A stretch of 64,000 bases of DNA from Parus major. Taxonomy: Eukaryota; Chordata; Aves; Passeriformes; Paridae. A program made the position numbers and the translations under genes. Below the pieces are notes generated by a model. The model was not told the DNA's origin and ran no database searches. It saw nothing but the letters and a program-made list of their open reading frames with translations. Every line of letters begins with the position of its first letter. Position 1 is the stretch's first letter. The stretch lies in assembly GCF_001522545.3 (NCBI RefSeq), contig NC_031774.1, forward strand, positions 48,973,410-49,037,409, written 5' to 3'. This document shows, piece after piece, positions 51,640-63,600 of this stretch.

Positions 51640-52000
51640 GAAGTCTATGTGAGCCTTAGTTGAAATCAGCAAATTCATTTAAGCACTCAGGTTAATATTA
51701 AGCTCAGGCATTAATTGAGGAAAATGCACTCCCAGAGAGTCATTTCTTTGAATAAACGAGTTATGCAAGAAAATAACATTTCAGCTATTTATATTATTCT
51801 ATAAATGGCATTTTCACTGCACCTTTTGCATGGAAATGGGAGTACATAAGAAAAGATTTACCACTGTGTTTTATATTAATTGAGCCCTTTCTGGTAATTA
51901 TAGACACAGGGATGTTCCCATGGAAACAATGGAAGAATCAATATGTTGGAATATGCCATAATAGGGATGTGTCACCATAAATATGGCTACATCAAAATGG
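51640..52000. promoter_or_regulatory. Candidate AT-rich regulatory block
   Basis: Repeat-free sequence with many MEF2-, SRF- and homeodomain-like cores: ctatttata near 51785, ctataaatgg near 51801, taattgag near 51878 and ccataaatatgg near 51975. AT-rich DNA yields such motifs by chance, so this is a weak call that only a conservation test could settle. Confidence 0.18.
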
Positions 52001-55000
52001 TTACAAAAATCACAGCCAAGGCCCTTACTTGGTGTCCCTTTACTCCAAGTACAGTCTTTAACTTTGTTTGGAGTATTATTTTCACCTGAAATATCTCAGG
52101 CTTAACAAGAAGACAATATGTTGGAGATAAGCACTAAGAAAAAAGTAAGTTATGCCTTTAAGTTACTTTAGAATTACAGTTTGTCAGAGATACCTTGGTT
52201 TGGATTTATCGATCAATACAAATCATTCCTTTGAGGTTCCTGGCACTCGTGCTGACTTCTTAAAGCACATTCCAAACTCTGAGCACTCTCACAGTAAAAA
52301 AACAAATAAATTATGTGCATTATTCAACAAATTTTCTACCATGGTACTCTTAAACTTCACCTCAAAGAAGTGAGCAGACCAAAATGGGAGAAGGCACAAG
52401 GTTCCTGCTGCTTACACTTGCAGGTGACAAAGGGACAAAAATTCATGGAATTCTTGTGGAATGAGGTGAAAAAGGGGTAACCAGGACACTGAGATTTCCC
52501 AAGAGAAATCATTGCAAGAAACCTAAAGTCCTCCCACCAGACTATAAGCTATTTTGTTATATTTGTTATATTTTGGTGGATGTTCCTATTTATGAGGAAG
52601 CTGAAACACTTGTTTTTTGCTTGTTTCCTCAGGCATTAAGGCAAGCACAGTTGGTTGTTTTTTGGCTTTTTTTGTTTTTTTTTTTAACTTAATGAAGTAG
52701 TACCCTGGCTCATTTGATTTAGATAATCTGAAGATATAAAATAAAAGCCCTGAGATAGGAAACTGAGGCACAGTCAAATCCTAGGAAAAAGCTTGAGTTA
52801 AACCATATGCTTTCCTTAAAGTCTCAGTGCAAAAGGGAAGTTCCCATGTATAAACACATGGCTTTTAAGCAAGTAAAGAATGGGATAGCATGTGCAACAA
52901 ACAGCAATTTAATTAAAAGGATACTCTTTAGCATTTTAAAATACAGAAGCAAATTTTTGAAGGGGTACAACTGCCAAAACAAACATATAAAAAGAACCAT
53001 AAACCTGGCAGTGAATCAATGAAGTATTTCCTGCAAAAATGTGATAATTCTTTTGTTGTGTGCAGTGTTATCTTTAAGTATCAACAACAGTGAATGTTAT
53101 TACAGATGCAAAATCTAGGCATGGTGGGCTGTCTATAGGAATATGAGCAGATCACAAAGTTGAAGCTAGTCCATACTAATAACATTTATTTAAACTATCT
53201 TGTGGGAGCTTATTCTTTTAAATTAGCTTTTGACCACAGTCAGATGAAGACCAAAGTTTCTAGTAGAGCCTAATTTTATTAAGATGGATATGGACAAATG
53301 AAAAAAATAAGCAAGAAAACTGACAGTTTCCTTTAGAAATTATGAAATCTGCAAAGAAAATGACTGAGAGACCCAAAAGAATAACTCAGGAATACCTGGC
53401 CTTGTGGCCAATGTACAGTTGACCAAATGGCCCTGGACATGATGATGTCGCTGTTGGATTCTGTTTCAGTATTCCTACTGAGGATGAAAGGGTTATGATT
53501 TCACCCTACTTGTGAATGTTAGCTGTCTGTAAAGAAATATTTTTCTGATATAATTTTTATGTTTGTTTTTCTTTGAAGGATACACTATTATTTTTTAATA
53601 GCATTAAAAAGCACAAGGACAGTAAGTTTCAGTAGTATGAAAACTTTGACTCTTGCTACATATTTTAGAAATACAAACTCCTGCAGACCTTTCCAACAAG
53701 TCCTCTAATCCCTCTGCTCCCTCCACTGGCTTCCCACAGAAGTCTGCATTCGTCTGAAGGCCTTTACTCACAAAGCCTCGGATCATATTATTAAAAGATC
53801 AGTGAAATAGCAGTCCCCAGACTGCCCTTGGCAACTCCATGCCCCTGGCTGACCTGGTTTCTCCATGAGAAGAATGTGCAGTAATCATTACTATGAAGAA
53901 GGAAACTTCATACAAAACTGGTGCAAACAGACCTGAATGAGCCCCAGTTCATCACCTAATGTTCCTCATTAAGCTCACCTTTCGTAATGCATGTGTGCAC
54001 ACACACATGTACACAGAAATCATTTTGTGGATTGAAGTTTGGCAAATATAAAACAACACAATCAACTTTAGAAACTCATCTGTCCAGAAGAAGATAAGTA
54101 AACAGTGGTATATGCTACAGTATTTTCCGTTTACACACTATTGTAAAACACACAGATAGTGAGTATGAGGCAAGTTGGTAATAAATATGATATGAGAGCC
54201 TGCACAGAAGAAATTAAAGGAATACCAGGTAGAAAGAGATCAATCAACTCATCTGTCCTTCTGCACCAATGGAAAGTCCAAATATAGACGAACAAATTTT
54301 TACAGTAGGCCCAAACCTGACCACAATGAAGTAAAAATTTCCAATCCAGCATCCTCCCTGAAAAAAACATCATGGAGGCCTTTCATCTTCCAAGACTGTG
54401 TACGACAGTCAGTAAGGAGGCATATTCTGTCTGCTATTGAAAGAAGGTTTTTAGCAGACAACTCCACAAAGAAAAGGTTCAGCCTTATGGATAACGATCA
54501 TCTTTGCTGTACCAAATATCAGGCTCTGACCCTGGCCAAAAAAGACCCATAGAAAATGAGCATACAAAGCATTGACCAGGGTAAATATTCTGCTTTGTCT
54601 CAATAAACACTGGCAGTGCTGTGAGCTTCAGAGGCCTCTGGTTCTAGCTGAGCTTTTCTCAATAGTTTTCCCCTCCCTGCCAGCGGCTGGAAAAAAGCCA
54701 GATTAGTGCCTAAACCCATCTGTATTAGTTCAGTCTGGGACAAGCACTTTCCATGAAGCCATGGGATAGAACTTTGTGAGTAGGCAGGATTCTATAACAG
54801 ACAGTGTGCTGAAGGCAAGAGACAGAGACCTGGGGTCAGAAAAGGAGTTGGTTTTGTGGCTACAGGCCTGAATGAAGTCATGTCTTAGCTCAAGAGTTTA
54901 TGTGCAGCCTTGCTGTTTTTGCCATCTCCACTTAAAGTGAAAAGAATTGGTATACTTTCTGTGTTCTAATAATAGTTAAGTCTTCACTCTTGGTCCATGC

Positions 55001-58000
55001 TTATATGGCCCAAATCCCATGTAGATTTTGACATATGCTTGGTTTGGCACATGTGAAACATCTCATTCAGTTCAAGGGTTTGACTGACAGTGCCTGGAGT
55101 TAAAAGCATGTGTGTGTCCATAAGGACTCAGTGCAACGTGTTCTCAGGACAAGAGCTGTTCCTCCCACCATGCTTGGACAGCACCTAGCCCAGGGAGTCA
55201 TGCCATTACAATGGAGTAAGAGCAATGATGTGCAAGACCAGGAACTGCTCTGAGTTTTCCTTCCAGTAAGAAACTGACTCCATCTCAAGTTCCCAGCATT
55301 ATCATAGAGCAATGGAATGAGATTATTGTTTCCTCTAATTTGAAAATTGATGGTAAGGCCCAAATGCCCCTACTCAAATTCATTTTGATAGGTACTGCAT
55401 AGCAAAGCATCATTTTCATTTCTTCTCTAAAGAATTAATCTTCACTGTTGGTGGCACAGGCACTAACCACTACCATCAGCTGAAAAGTTTATTATGGATT
55501 GCTTCTTGAAATAAAACATAACTTTTATTGGAAGTTTAAAGATAAATAAAAACAGCTGGAGGGAAAATACTATTAAATACTCTGATGAGCCCCATGATGT
55601 TCCACTTAACTAAAAAATTCCTCTTGCCTCATTTTAAGGGCTCTTGTCTGCTGTGTTAAAGTTAGCATTTCTTTCATGTGGGACAAGTGAAGCTGAAAAG
55701 GGAATTTACTCAAAACTGTGTCTGAAATTGCAACTTACAGGAGCTTATGGTCAGTCCAGTTCCAAGAATCCTTCAGTCTCTCTATAATGGATAGGTCCTT
55801 CAACTTGTACTTCCTCTATTACTTTTATGTAGCTTTCTAATTAGACATTTCAGTTGTTTGCTTTGTGTGGACAGACAGAAAACCAAATATTCATAGTCCT
55901 CTCATCTTTGAAAGTGACACTGCTCCACTGTGAGGACTGGGTTTAAATTATTAACAGAAGATAAGTTCACATACTCAAATAAAGGTTGGTTGAGACCAGC
56001 CATGGGTTAACAGCACAAGCAACAGCTCATGCCAGAATACCCCACATTTTCTAAACCCTGCAATGGGGTCACATTTCTGTCTGCAAACAGTTGTTTGGAA
56101 TTGAGGAATCACCCAGAGAGACCAGAAACAAAGAAACTCAAGTTATTTGGCAGGAACACAGATAGGGAGAGGATTTACAGGGTACAGATCTCATCACATT
56201 CATGTAATGGATCCAGTGTTACAAAAGGTTCAGTGTTCCTGTTTCCTGAAGATACCCTGAAGACCAGTCTTGCCTCTTTATGCAGAGAGCAATCCCAAGA
56301 GATGAGCTTCTGGTGTGGCCAAAGTGCACAGACTGGAGCATCTGTGACCCTGCAGGCTGAATCATCAGCTGTGTCCAGACTGGTGGGGGGTCAGCAGAGG
56401 GTGGGATGTGGAGCATGCCACACTTACAGCTCACTTGATGTGTCCCTCCAGGAAAAACTGAAACCACCTCTCAGGAAGGGCAGCTATATCTCCCAGTGAA
56501 ATGCATTAGAAGCCCAAAGGATAATGAAGTTGTGCATCTCCTCACTTCCCACTCAAGGGAAAAGCCTCTCTCTGAGCCTTGGTTGATGTTCAGATTTCAG
56601 AAGCTGCCCTGAATCTCACAGTAATTAATAGCTTCAACTGGAAGAAAGATTTTTCATCTCAAAACATTGCCTCTATGCATTTCCTCTATAAAGACAGAAT
56701 TGAAGTTAATTTGTCAAAACCAGCATAGATTTTTTTTTCATCCTTCTTTGGATGGTTGTGTGTTTAAAAGAACTCAGGTAAATGTCATGTCTGTATGGAA
56801 TATATTCTGCTTCACAAAGGACTGATTACACTTGTCAATAAGGAGATAAGACTCCTTCAGGCTGTCTGGAATTCCCTGGTGAGTTCACTGAAGTTTGCAC
56901 CAATGCCCTGATGAGTGGAAAACACAACCTTGATCCATGTTGTTTAAGAGAATTTCCCAGACTAGGATTGTCTTCTTCACAAAGTAGCTATGCTAATTTT
57001 TCACAGGTCCTTGCTCTCTTTTGGTACAGGCTGCAGACACCGGGGACTACTGAAGCATCTGACCATACTAGTAGGATTCAGAAATTTAGATGACAGCTAA
57101 GAAATGGCTGAAATGCAATCTCCCATCCCAGGTTTTGGGTAGCTCGCTATGTTTCTCCTATTTCAATTAGTCTTCTCCTGGGAAGTCCAGCTACATGACC
57201 TTCCCAGGCAACATTAACTGGATGTCTTGGGCAGGAATAAGTAGAAAAAACCTAGAGCAGACACTTAAAAAAACCCCCAACATACAAACATCTCTCCCCC
57301 TGAGAAACCAAGAAAAATTTAAAAAACAAAACAAAACACTATTTTTAAAATATTTTTAAAATCATTATTACTTCTGAATTATTCTGTTTCCTTTTTTGGA
57401 TATTGAGGACTTACTGAAAAATTTCTATGAGTTTGTTTATCATTACTCTGATATCTTGGTAACTGTCAATAATAAGAAATTAAATAATTTGATGCTGAAT
57501 CCTTTCAGCAACTTCTGTTACTCAAATTTCACTTTTAGGGAAATTCAAAGTTACCAATTTTATGGTTTTTTAAAAGAATATATAAATAAGTCAATAAAAC
57601 TGAAGAGAAACAAAAATATAATAGAAAAACCATCCATATAAAAACACAAACATTTCAGTGCTGGATTTTTCTTGTTTTAATTTATAGCTCCCATCATGCT
57701 TCAAAACAGTCTTGAGTGTTTCCCCTGAAGATACTCTGTGTTCAACTTTCAGAAAACATATATTTTTCTTATAAACTAAATATTGCTTTTAAATTTCCTG
57801 TAAAGTCACTGCAAAAATGAAACTTTCAAGTTGTACAAATCTTCACCATTATTTCCCCAAAGTATTAATTTTTACAAATATTTTATTGAATCTTATATTA
57901 CAAGCCTCAATTTTTTTTTAAAGCAGTTCCTTGATGCTCAGTTTTTTATTTTTTTTTTAAGGAGCTTCTATCTGTGAATAATAGCAGCAATTTAAAACCT

Positions 58001-59580
58001 CTTCTGTAGGGATTAAATTTTGAAGCCATTGAAATCATATAGGAAATGCCAATACATTTTGTAAGGAAGTGGGGAGGGTGTTACTGTAAGGCTGGTAAGG
58101 AACTTGAGTGAAATCCCAGCTTTATTGTAAAGGGTGCAGGCTCTCCCCTGACATTCCAAATTCCAGAAGTCTAATCATTATCATTGTGCTTTATGTAGAA
58201 GGAGATGAGTTTAACTGTCTGATAAAACAATCATGATATGAGGGGTTATTTAAAAAGTGTATTTGCAGCCAGATGTGCACAGGGAAAGGAGAGTTTGCAA
58301 GGTGTTTCTCCTTTGTCTAACTGTGATACCAAAGAACAATAACACTCTCCTCAAAACCGCAAGAAGTAGTTAGGGAAAGAATAGCACCAGGGCTCTACCA
58401 TGGTGGAAAAAAAAAGAAAATAAAAAAAAATAATATGGAAAGAAGAAATGTAAAATGTTTCTGACTAGAATTGGAAAATATACTTTTTTATGCATTGAGA
58501 ACACAGGAGGAGGGAGTCTCCTGAAGGACATTGGCTTCAACAAACTTCAGTGAGTGTGAAGAGCCTGACTAAAGGGTTCAAGACTGGGCCGTGTTCTCTG
58601 AAGGAAGAGAGCAGTAAATGTGTGTCCCCATTAGATACACTGTACACAAAGAGAGGAGTATGAGTTCTAAGAGTAGCATGCTCTCCTCCTCTCTCAGCTG
58701 TGTGATCAGAGAGGTCAGAGCCTCCCTGTTCACTGTGAACAATGCCTTGGAGCAGCAGTCAGGAATCTGTCACTCCAGAGCCACATGCTGCTCTTTGGAA
58801 GCAAAATCTTTCCAGCCTCTGGCATCAGAGCACTTGGGAAAGAATTGGGGTGGGGGTGGGAGTGGGTGAGCAGGAAAAAAAGAAAAAAATGAAACCAAAC
58901 AAACTAAGAAACTAAAAAGAAATAAAAAGACAGAGAAGGAAATGGAGTAGAGCACCATTTTTGGTAGTGATTCATTACATCTCTTTGGTACCATCTTTTA
59001 TAGAAACTGTGAAGTTCTTCAGAATAGAGCTAATAACCAAGTGGAACTGATCACAAACAACATTTTGTTCCTCTGCCTGAAGTGCACATGTTTTCAATTC
59101 ACTTGATAGCTGTGATTGATGCCACCAAAGAAACATGCTCAGAAAACTGTCCTTAAAAAAATAATCACTTGGTAGCAAAATGCATTTTCATAGCTGGTTC
59201 TTCAGAACAAGTCAAGTAAATGGTGAGTTTCAACACTATTTTTAGATGTGAATCCCTTAAGATCACTGAGACTCTCTCAGAAGTTGAGAGAAGAGAATGG
59301 ACAAGAAAAAGGCCAGAGAAAAGGCCAGAGTGAAGTAGCTTTAAGACACCAGAATACCCCTTCAAGGCATTTATCACACTGTAACAGAGAGATCCCAGTC
59401 AGGTGCTCTTACAAAAGCCCAGTTCTTGCCTTTAGTTCTGAGAGTGTATGGCCTTATTCAGTGGATTTCTGCAGCTTAAAGAAGAGCAGAAATGGCCCCC
59501 TAAGAGACTGAACTGTGCACAGACCTTCTTGCTAGTGGCAGCGAGCCAGTCACAGTGCACTGAGAGAGGTGTTATTTACC
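52001..59580. other. AT-rich non-coding stretch
   Basis: About 7.6 kb without a supportable gene. A minus-strand MIR-like scrap (gaaactgaggcacag, about 52759-52773) is visible. Others are a short tgttatatt duplication near 52555-52573, a near-palindromic GT/CA stretch at about 53988-54015, and G-rich (GGGTG)n-like sequence at 58848-58868. The 156-codon ATG frame at 56029-56499 lies in a GC-richer patch, shows no recognisable domain and is within what chance predicts for a window this size. Confidence 0.6.
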
Positions 59581-59589
59581 ATATTTGAA

Positions 59590-59850
59590 TCCTGATTTGG
59601 TTTCCGGCACTCACTTCATCCTAAGTTTGGGGGGTGGTCGGGTGCTAATTGTTGGTGCCAGCTGATTTCAAAGAAATTTTAAAAAATGGCTAGACAGACA
59701 TTTGGCAACAAAGGTCATTGACTTTCGGCTGCCTTAAAGAATGATGCATCTGCTTTGTTTGACTGCCAATAGATAAGGTGCATATGAAATTCCCCTTGTA
59801 AATTAGCAAGATAAAAGTGATTCTCGTCTCCTTGGATTAATCCTTTTTCC
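59590..59850. promoter_or_regulatory. Candidate cis-regulatory block with bicoid-type palindrome
   Basis: Repeat-free sequence containing GGATTAATCC at 59834-59843, a perfect palindrome made of two overlapping TAATCC cores of the kind bound by OTX/PITX-class homeodomains. It also has a SOX-like aacaaag beside a nuclear-receptor half-site aggtca (about 59706-59717), several retained CpGs and a ttggc...gccaa arrangement typical of NFI. Motif consensus is established knowledge; enhancer activity is inference. Confidence 0.28.
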
Positions 59851-60468
59851 AGTGTTTTAATCATGTTGAAGGCACACCCCTATTTTGAAGTTGCTGAGGA
59901 GCTGTGCTGCCCAGGGGAGAGCCCCAGGAATAATTCCTACCTCTTCCTTCCTGGGCGAGAGTCCAGGCTGCTCTCTTCTATCTGCTTCCCACAGTTTGTC
60001 CAGGCAGTATCTGGTAGTCCAAAGGAAGACAGATGAAGTAGTTTTTGCAAGGTTGGACATGCAGGGATTTTCATCCTCATCAGGATTCAATTTTTGTCAT
60101 CCTTTACCTCACTAAGACCACTCTTTGCTCCACATCCCAGGAACATGTCAGAACACATTCTGGTCGTAAGACAGCTCAAAGTGTCATTTGTTCAACTAGT
60201 GTGAGGACTGGAATGCAAAAATACAACTCATAGTCACTGTCAGGAAAGGGAGCATTGTGAAGTACAGGCTAAAGTGGACAGAGATATATATACAGCATAT
60301 TAAGCCAATTTATCTGAAGATGTCCTTAATTTGCCAACATTAATTGGCCCACTTGATTCTAAGCTAAAATGACTATAACACCCAGTTAAAAAAAATATTT
60401 GCAATTGAAATATGATAAAATATTTTGTTAATGGCAAGTAAAGTAGCCTGATAATGTTATTTATTTTA
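59851..60468. other. Non-coding stretch, no gene seen
   Basis: A GC-richer portion at 59895-60010 is open on both strands but unrecognisable. The remainder, up to the GAAA repeat, is AT-rich. Confidence 0.6.
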
Positions 60469-60790
60469 GAAAGAAAGAANNNNNNNNNNNNNNNNNNNNN
60501 NNNNNNNNNNNNNNNNNNNNNNNNNNNNNNNNNNNNNNNNNNNNNNNNNNNNNNNNNNNNNNNNNNNNNNNNNNNNNNNNNNNNNNNNNNNNNNNNNNNN
60601 NNNNNNNNNNNNNNNNNNNNNNNNNNNNNNNNNNNNNNNNNNNNNNNNNNNNNNNNNNNNNNNNNNNNNNNNNNNNNNNNNNNNNNNNNNNNNNNNNNNN
60701 NNNNNNNNNNNNNNNNNNNNNNNNNNNNNNNNNNNNNNNNNNNNNNNNNNNNNNNNNNNNNNNNNNNNNNNNNNNNNNNNNNNNNNNNNA

Positions 60791-60834
<44 letters not shown>

Positions 60835-60835
60835 A

Positions 60836-60879
<44 letters not shown>

Positions 60880-60910
60880 AGGGGAAAAGAAAAAAAGAGA
60901 GGAGAGGGGG
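60469..60910. repeat. Long (GAAA)n tract containing an assembly gap
   Basis: Tandem GAAA units begin at 60469, run into 310 unknown bases (60480-60789), and resume to about 60880. One extra A interrupts them near 60833-60836, and they end in a purine-only G-rich stretch to 60910. The strand is pure purine throughout the readable part, so it is a homopurine mirror repeat able to form triplex DNA. The true length is unknown because the gap size may be a placeholder or an estimate. Confidence 0.97.
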
Positions 60911-60929
60911 CTTTTTTTTTATGTGTTTG

Positions 60930-61130
60930 CCTTCACGGCTTTGGAGTGCTCACTAATTCCATCTGTCCACAACAGAGCCATCGGAACGGCGAGAAAAAGC
61001 ATTTCCATATGTGCAAATTAGCATCCAGCCCCTCTTAATCTGTGCAGCGCTCCTCTGAAGTAGATGGTGCGGATGGCTGCCAAACCCACTAATGGCATTC
61101 AAATAAAGGACTTTATTGGCTTTAGCTGCC
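60930..61130. promoter_or_regulatory. Candidate conserved regulatory block
   Basis: This block keeps about six CpGs in 130 bases (60932-61072). It contains a CATATG E-box near 61008, an octamer-related atgtgcaaattagcat, and an actttattggc string that includes a CDX/posterior-HOX type core near 61110-61120. It is free of recognisable repeats although wedged between two simple-sequence tracts. Conservation is the decisive test and cannot be run here. Confidence 0.3.
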
Positions 61131-61131
61131 A

Positions 61132-61172
61132 CTTTTCTTTTCTTTTCCTTTTTTTTTTTTTTTTCTTTTTTT
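61132..61172. repeat. Polypyrimidine tract (CTTTT)n/poly(T)
   Basis: The tract reads cttttcttttctttt then a long T run with one C. It is roughly the complement of the GAAA tract 220 bp upstream, so the two could in principle pair. Confidence 0.9.
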
Positions 61173-63280
61173 AAGATAGAGAATGTGGTCCCCCTCTTAT
61201 TTTATTTTTGTTCTGATATTGTCACTTTGTACTTCAACCATGAAATAAATAGAAGGCTCTGCACAGCTCTCTAATGGGATCTGTTTTCTCCTACAGATGC
61301 ATTCTTTTATTTTCTAATGAAATCTCACCATTATTTATTACATTATAATCAACACCTAAAGTATATTATTCCCACTCTCAGCCAGTTTGTCTTTCCCAAA
61401 GAAGTTCTTCCTCTTTTCTCTGCTTTTCACCAGCAGAGACAGGGCTGAGATGAGAGACATTTTGCTTGGGATCCTGCCCGCACTGTGAGTTCATATGAAA
61501 AGGAATCTGTTTGTTTGCTTGTTTGCTTGCTCCTCAGATTGTTTTTCAAGGTCTGGCACACACAGAGAGCTGCAGCCGCAGCCCAGGAGAGGTTCCAGCC
61601 GTATCCCACTCAGGGTCGCTGTCCCGACGGGTGCCTCTGCACCCAGCAAGGGCTACCACTTGGAGCATGCTTTGAATTTTGAACCGCTTGATTAAGTTAA
61701 TGGAAAACAAAGGAAGTTATTTAATCCTAAGAAAAATGTAGCCCTGGTAGCAAAAGTATCCCTCTGAATATACTAAATCAATCTTTACTTTCACCTGTCA
61801 ATGCTTGTCTTACTTCTGTCAAGGGTTAAGTAACCACACCTGAGGCCTTGTGATCTCAGATCCTGCTGAAAATACTATGGTTGCTAATCCTGACTTGCCT
61901 AGTGGTGCCAGCAATAAAACCACAGTCTCTAGTGTGTAGCAGACTCCATATGTTAGCCCCCTAGTCTGCTAAGTCACCACGCCAGCCTAAATTTGAAACA
62001 TTTCTAAAGTGTTATACAATGTTGTAATAATGTTTTTACAAAACAAAGACTGAGTTACTGGAAGCCATATTCATCCAATCAGCATCTTATTGAAAGAGGA
62101 ATCTTGATGGTAGCGGTGGTGACACAAGCTATATGAAAAAAAAAATTTAAAAAAAAATAAAATGGTGTTGAAGTCATTAAAGGGGGGCATTGACCTGTTT
62201 GGGAGTGGAAGCTGGAAGAACTACTGCAGAAAAGGAAAGTCTCGATTGAATGTTATCTCACTTTCCTGAGGAAGAGCGAACCCAAAAAGCCTCAAGCTGA
62301 GAACACAGTTGACTTAATTAAAAAGTTCCTAATTGCTAAAATGCTCCTTATAAAAACAGGAATGGACACTGCTAATTGCATACTGAGCAGTGTCTGCCCA
62401 AACAGAAAACCTTCACATAAGCAGAAGTCTCAAAATACAGTTGCTGCTGCATGTTGCAGTGTTTCCAATATAGGGGAGAGAAGAAAAACAAAACCCACAA
62501 ACCGAACTGATCACAGATTGATTCTGCGCCCTGCAACTTATGTCTACATCATGAATGATAATCAGAGGGCATGATTCTAATCTGTTACAAGGTTTCTGTG
62601 TGATTCCAATCCTACAAATATTTCAGAGAGTATTCAAGTGTATTCATTCCCTTTAATGATATTAGTTATATACTTACATGTGAAGATGATGGAAAAGCAG
62701 CTCATGTCTTATATAACTCCATATATGTCACATTATGTTTTAATGTATCTAAATCTTTGGAGCATAAAAATCTTAAGAATCATGATGTCAGCCATGAGAT
62801 GAAAAGATCACCACAGTGAGTACCAAGAAGATAAATAGAGAACATATATAATCCAAAATTTTTATATAAATTTTATACCTGACAGAAATATTTCTATGAA
62901 TAAACGACAAGCTTTGTTAAGCATGTTGAATATACTTTGGCCATTTTTCTCCCTGTTTACTCCAAGAATAGGTACTTTGTTCAACAGTCACAGTGCTCGT
63001 TTGCAGAAATTGGTTCTAGACCTTTTCTCAAGTACTGCTAGAACACATTCCTTCATATTTGTTTTTCAGAAATATTTACACCAGCAAATTGATTTTATTA
63101 CTGACTTGTACAATACTAATTATTTTAAAGAGCCCAGGGCACCATTGTTTTGGGCATTATGCAGAGGTTGACTATAACTTATTTCTTGATTTAAAGGGAT
63201 TACAGTCTTAGATGTCAAGACAAAGAGCTAGCAAGCATTGTGTAAGCTATGTAATCAGGACAAAGAAACAATTCCTTGTG
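61173..63280. other. Non-coding stretch with a small CpG spot
   Basis: No gene seen. The first 200 bases continue the candidate regulatory DNA (several TAAT/ATTA cores at 61270-61360). A CpG spot with five CpGs lies at about 61573-61626, inside short plus-strand frames beginning at 61485-61495. A tttgcttgtttgcttg run precedes ctcctcag near 61530, which resembles an acceptor site, but no convincing exon follows. An A/T palindromic tract lies at 62136-62162. Confidence 0.5.
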
Positions 63281-63283
63281 ATT

Positions 63284-63305
63284 TCAGTAGTGATTTCACT
63301 ACTGA
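63284..63305. repeat. 22-bp palindrome with 10-bp perfect arms
   Basis: The arms TCAGTAGTGA (63284-63293) and TCACTACTGA (63296-63305) are exact reverse complements around tt. The dyad is compact enough for a dimeric protein site or a cruciform. Confidence 0.9.
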
Positions 63306-63399
63306 GCAAATGAGCACACAGTGAAAATACTGAGGGTCACTTGAAGTAAATGATGCTTAATTGCAGGGGAAAAATTATCAAATTATCTTACTTGCTATG

Positions 63400-63600
63400 A
63401 ATCACTCATTAATCTCTATTTGCATTTCTTATGGAAAAGAACCTTAACTACCTGATCTGCATGTGCAAATAATAATTATTATTAAGTAGTGAAAGTAGCG
63501 CAATTATTAAATAATGCAACAATATCAATCATTACTCTTATTAATAATAAATTATAATAAGTCTCTAGGACTGTGCATGGTCCCAAGCTGCAATATGCAA
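63400..63600. promoter_or_regulatory. Candidate homeodomain-rich AT block
   Basis: TAAT/ATTA cores are very dense (aataataattattattaag, then further copies to 63560). They are mixed with an octamer-like catgtgcaaat at 63460-63470 and one CpG (gtagcgcaa). Simple-sequence drift in AT-rich DNA is a serious alternative. Confidence 0.18.

Noticed and set aside
55180..55210. A segment resembling an old sauropsid repeat (acagcacctagccc)
   Set aside because: Too short and too diverged, and no further part of the family layout could be followed.
56029..56499. A 156-codon ATG frame
   Set aside because: A window of this size is expected to contain about one such frame by chance. It has no recognisable domain, repeats or gene context.
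60454..61038. A 194-codon frame spanning the assembly gap
   Set aside because: Most of it is unknown bases and lysine/glutamate codons from the GAAA repeat, so it is an artefact.
61500..61700. Possible exon after a pyrimidine/TTTG run and ctcctcag
   Set aside because: No donor site, no conserved frame and no recognisable peptide; the acceptor-like string alone is common.
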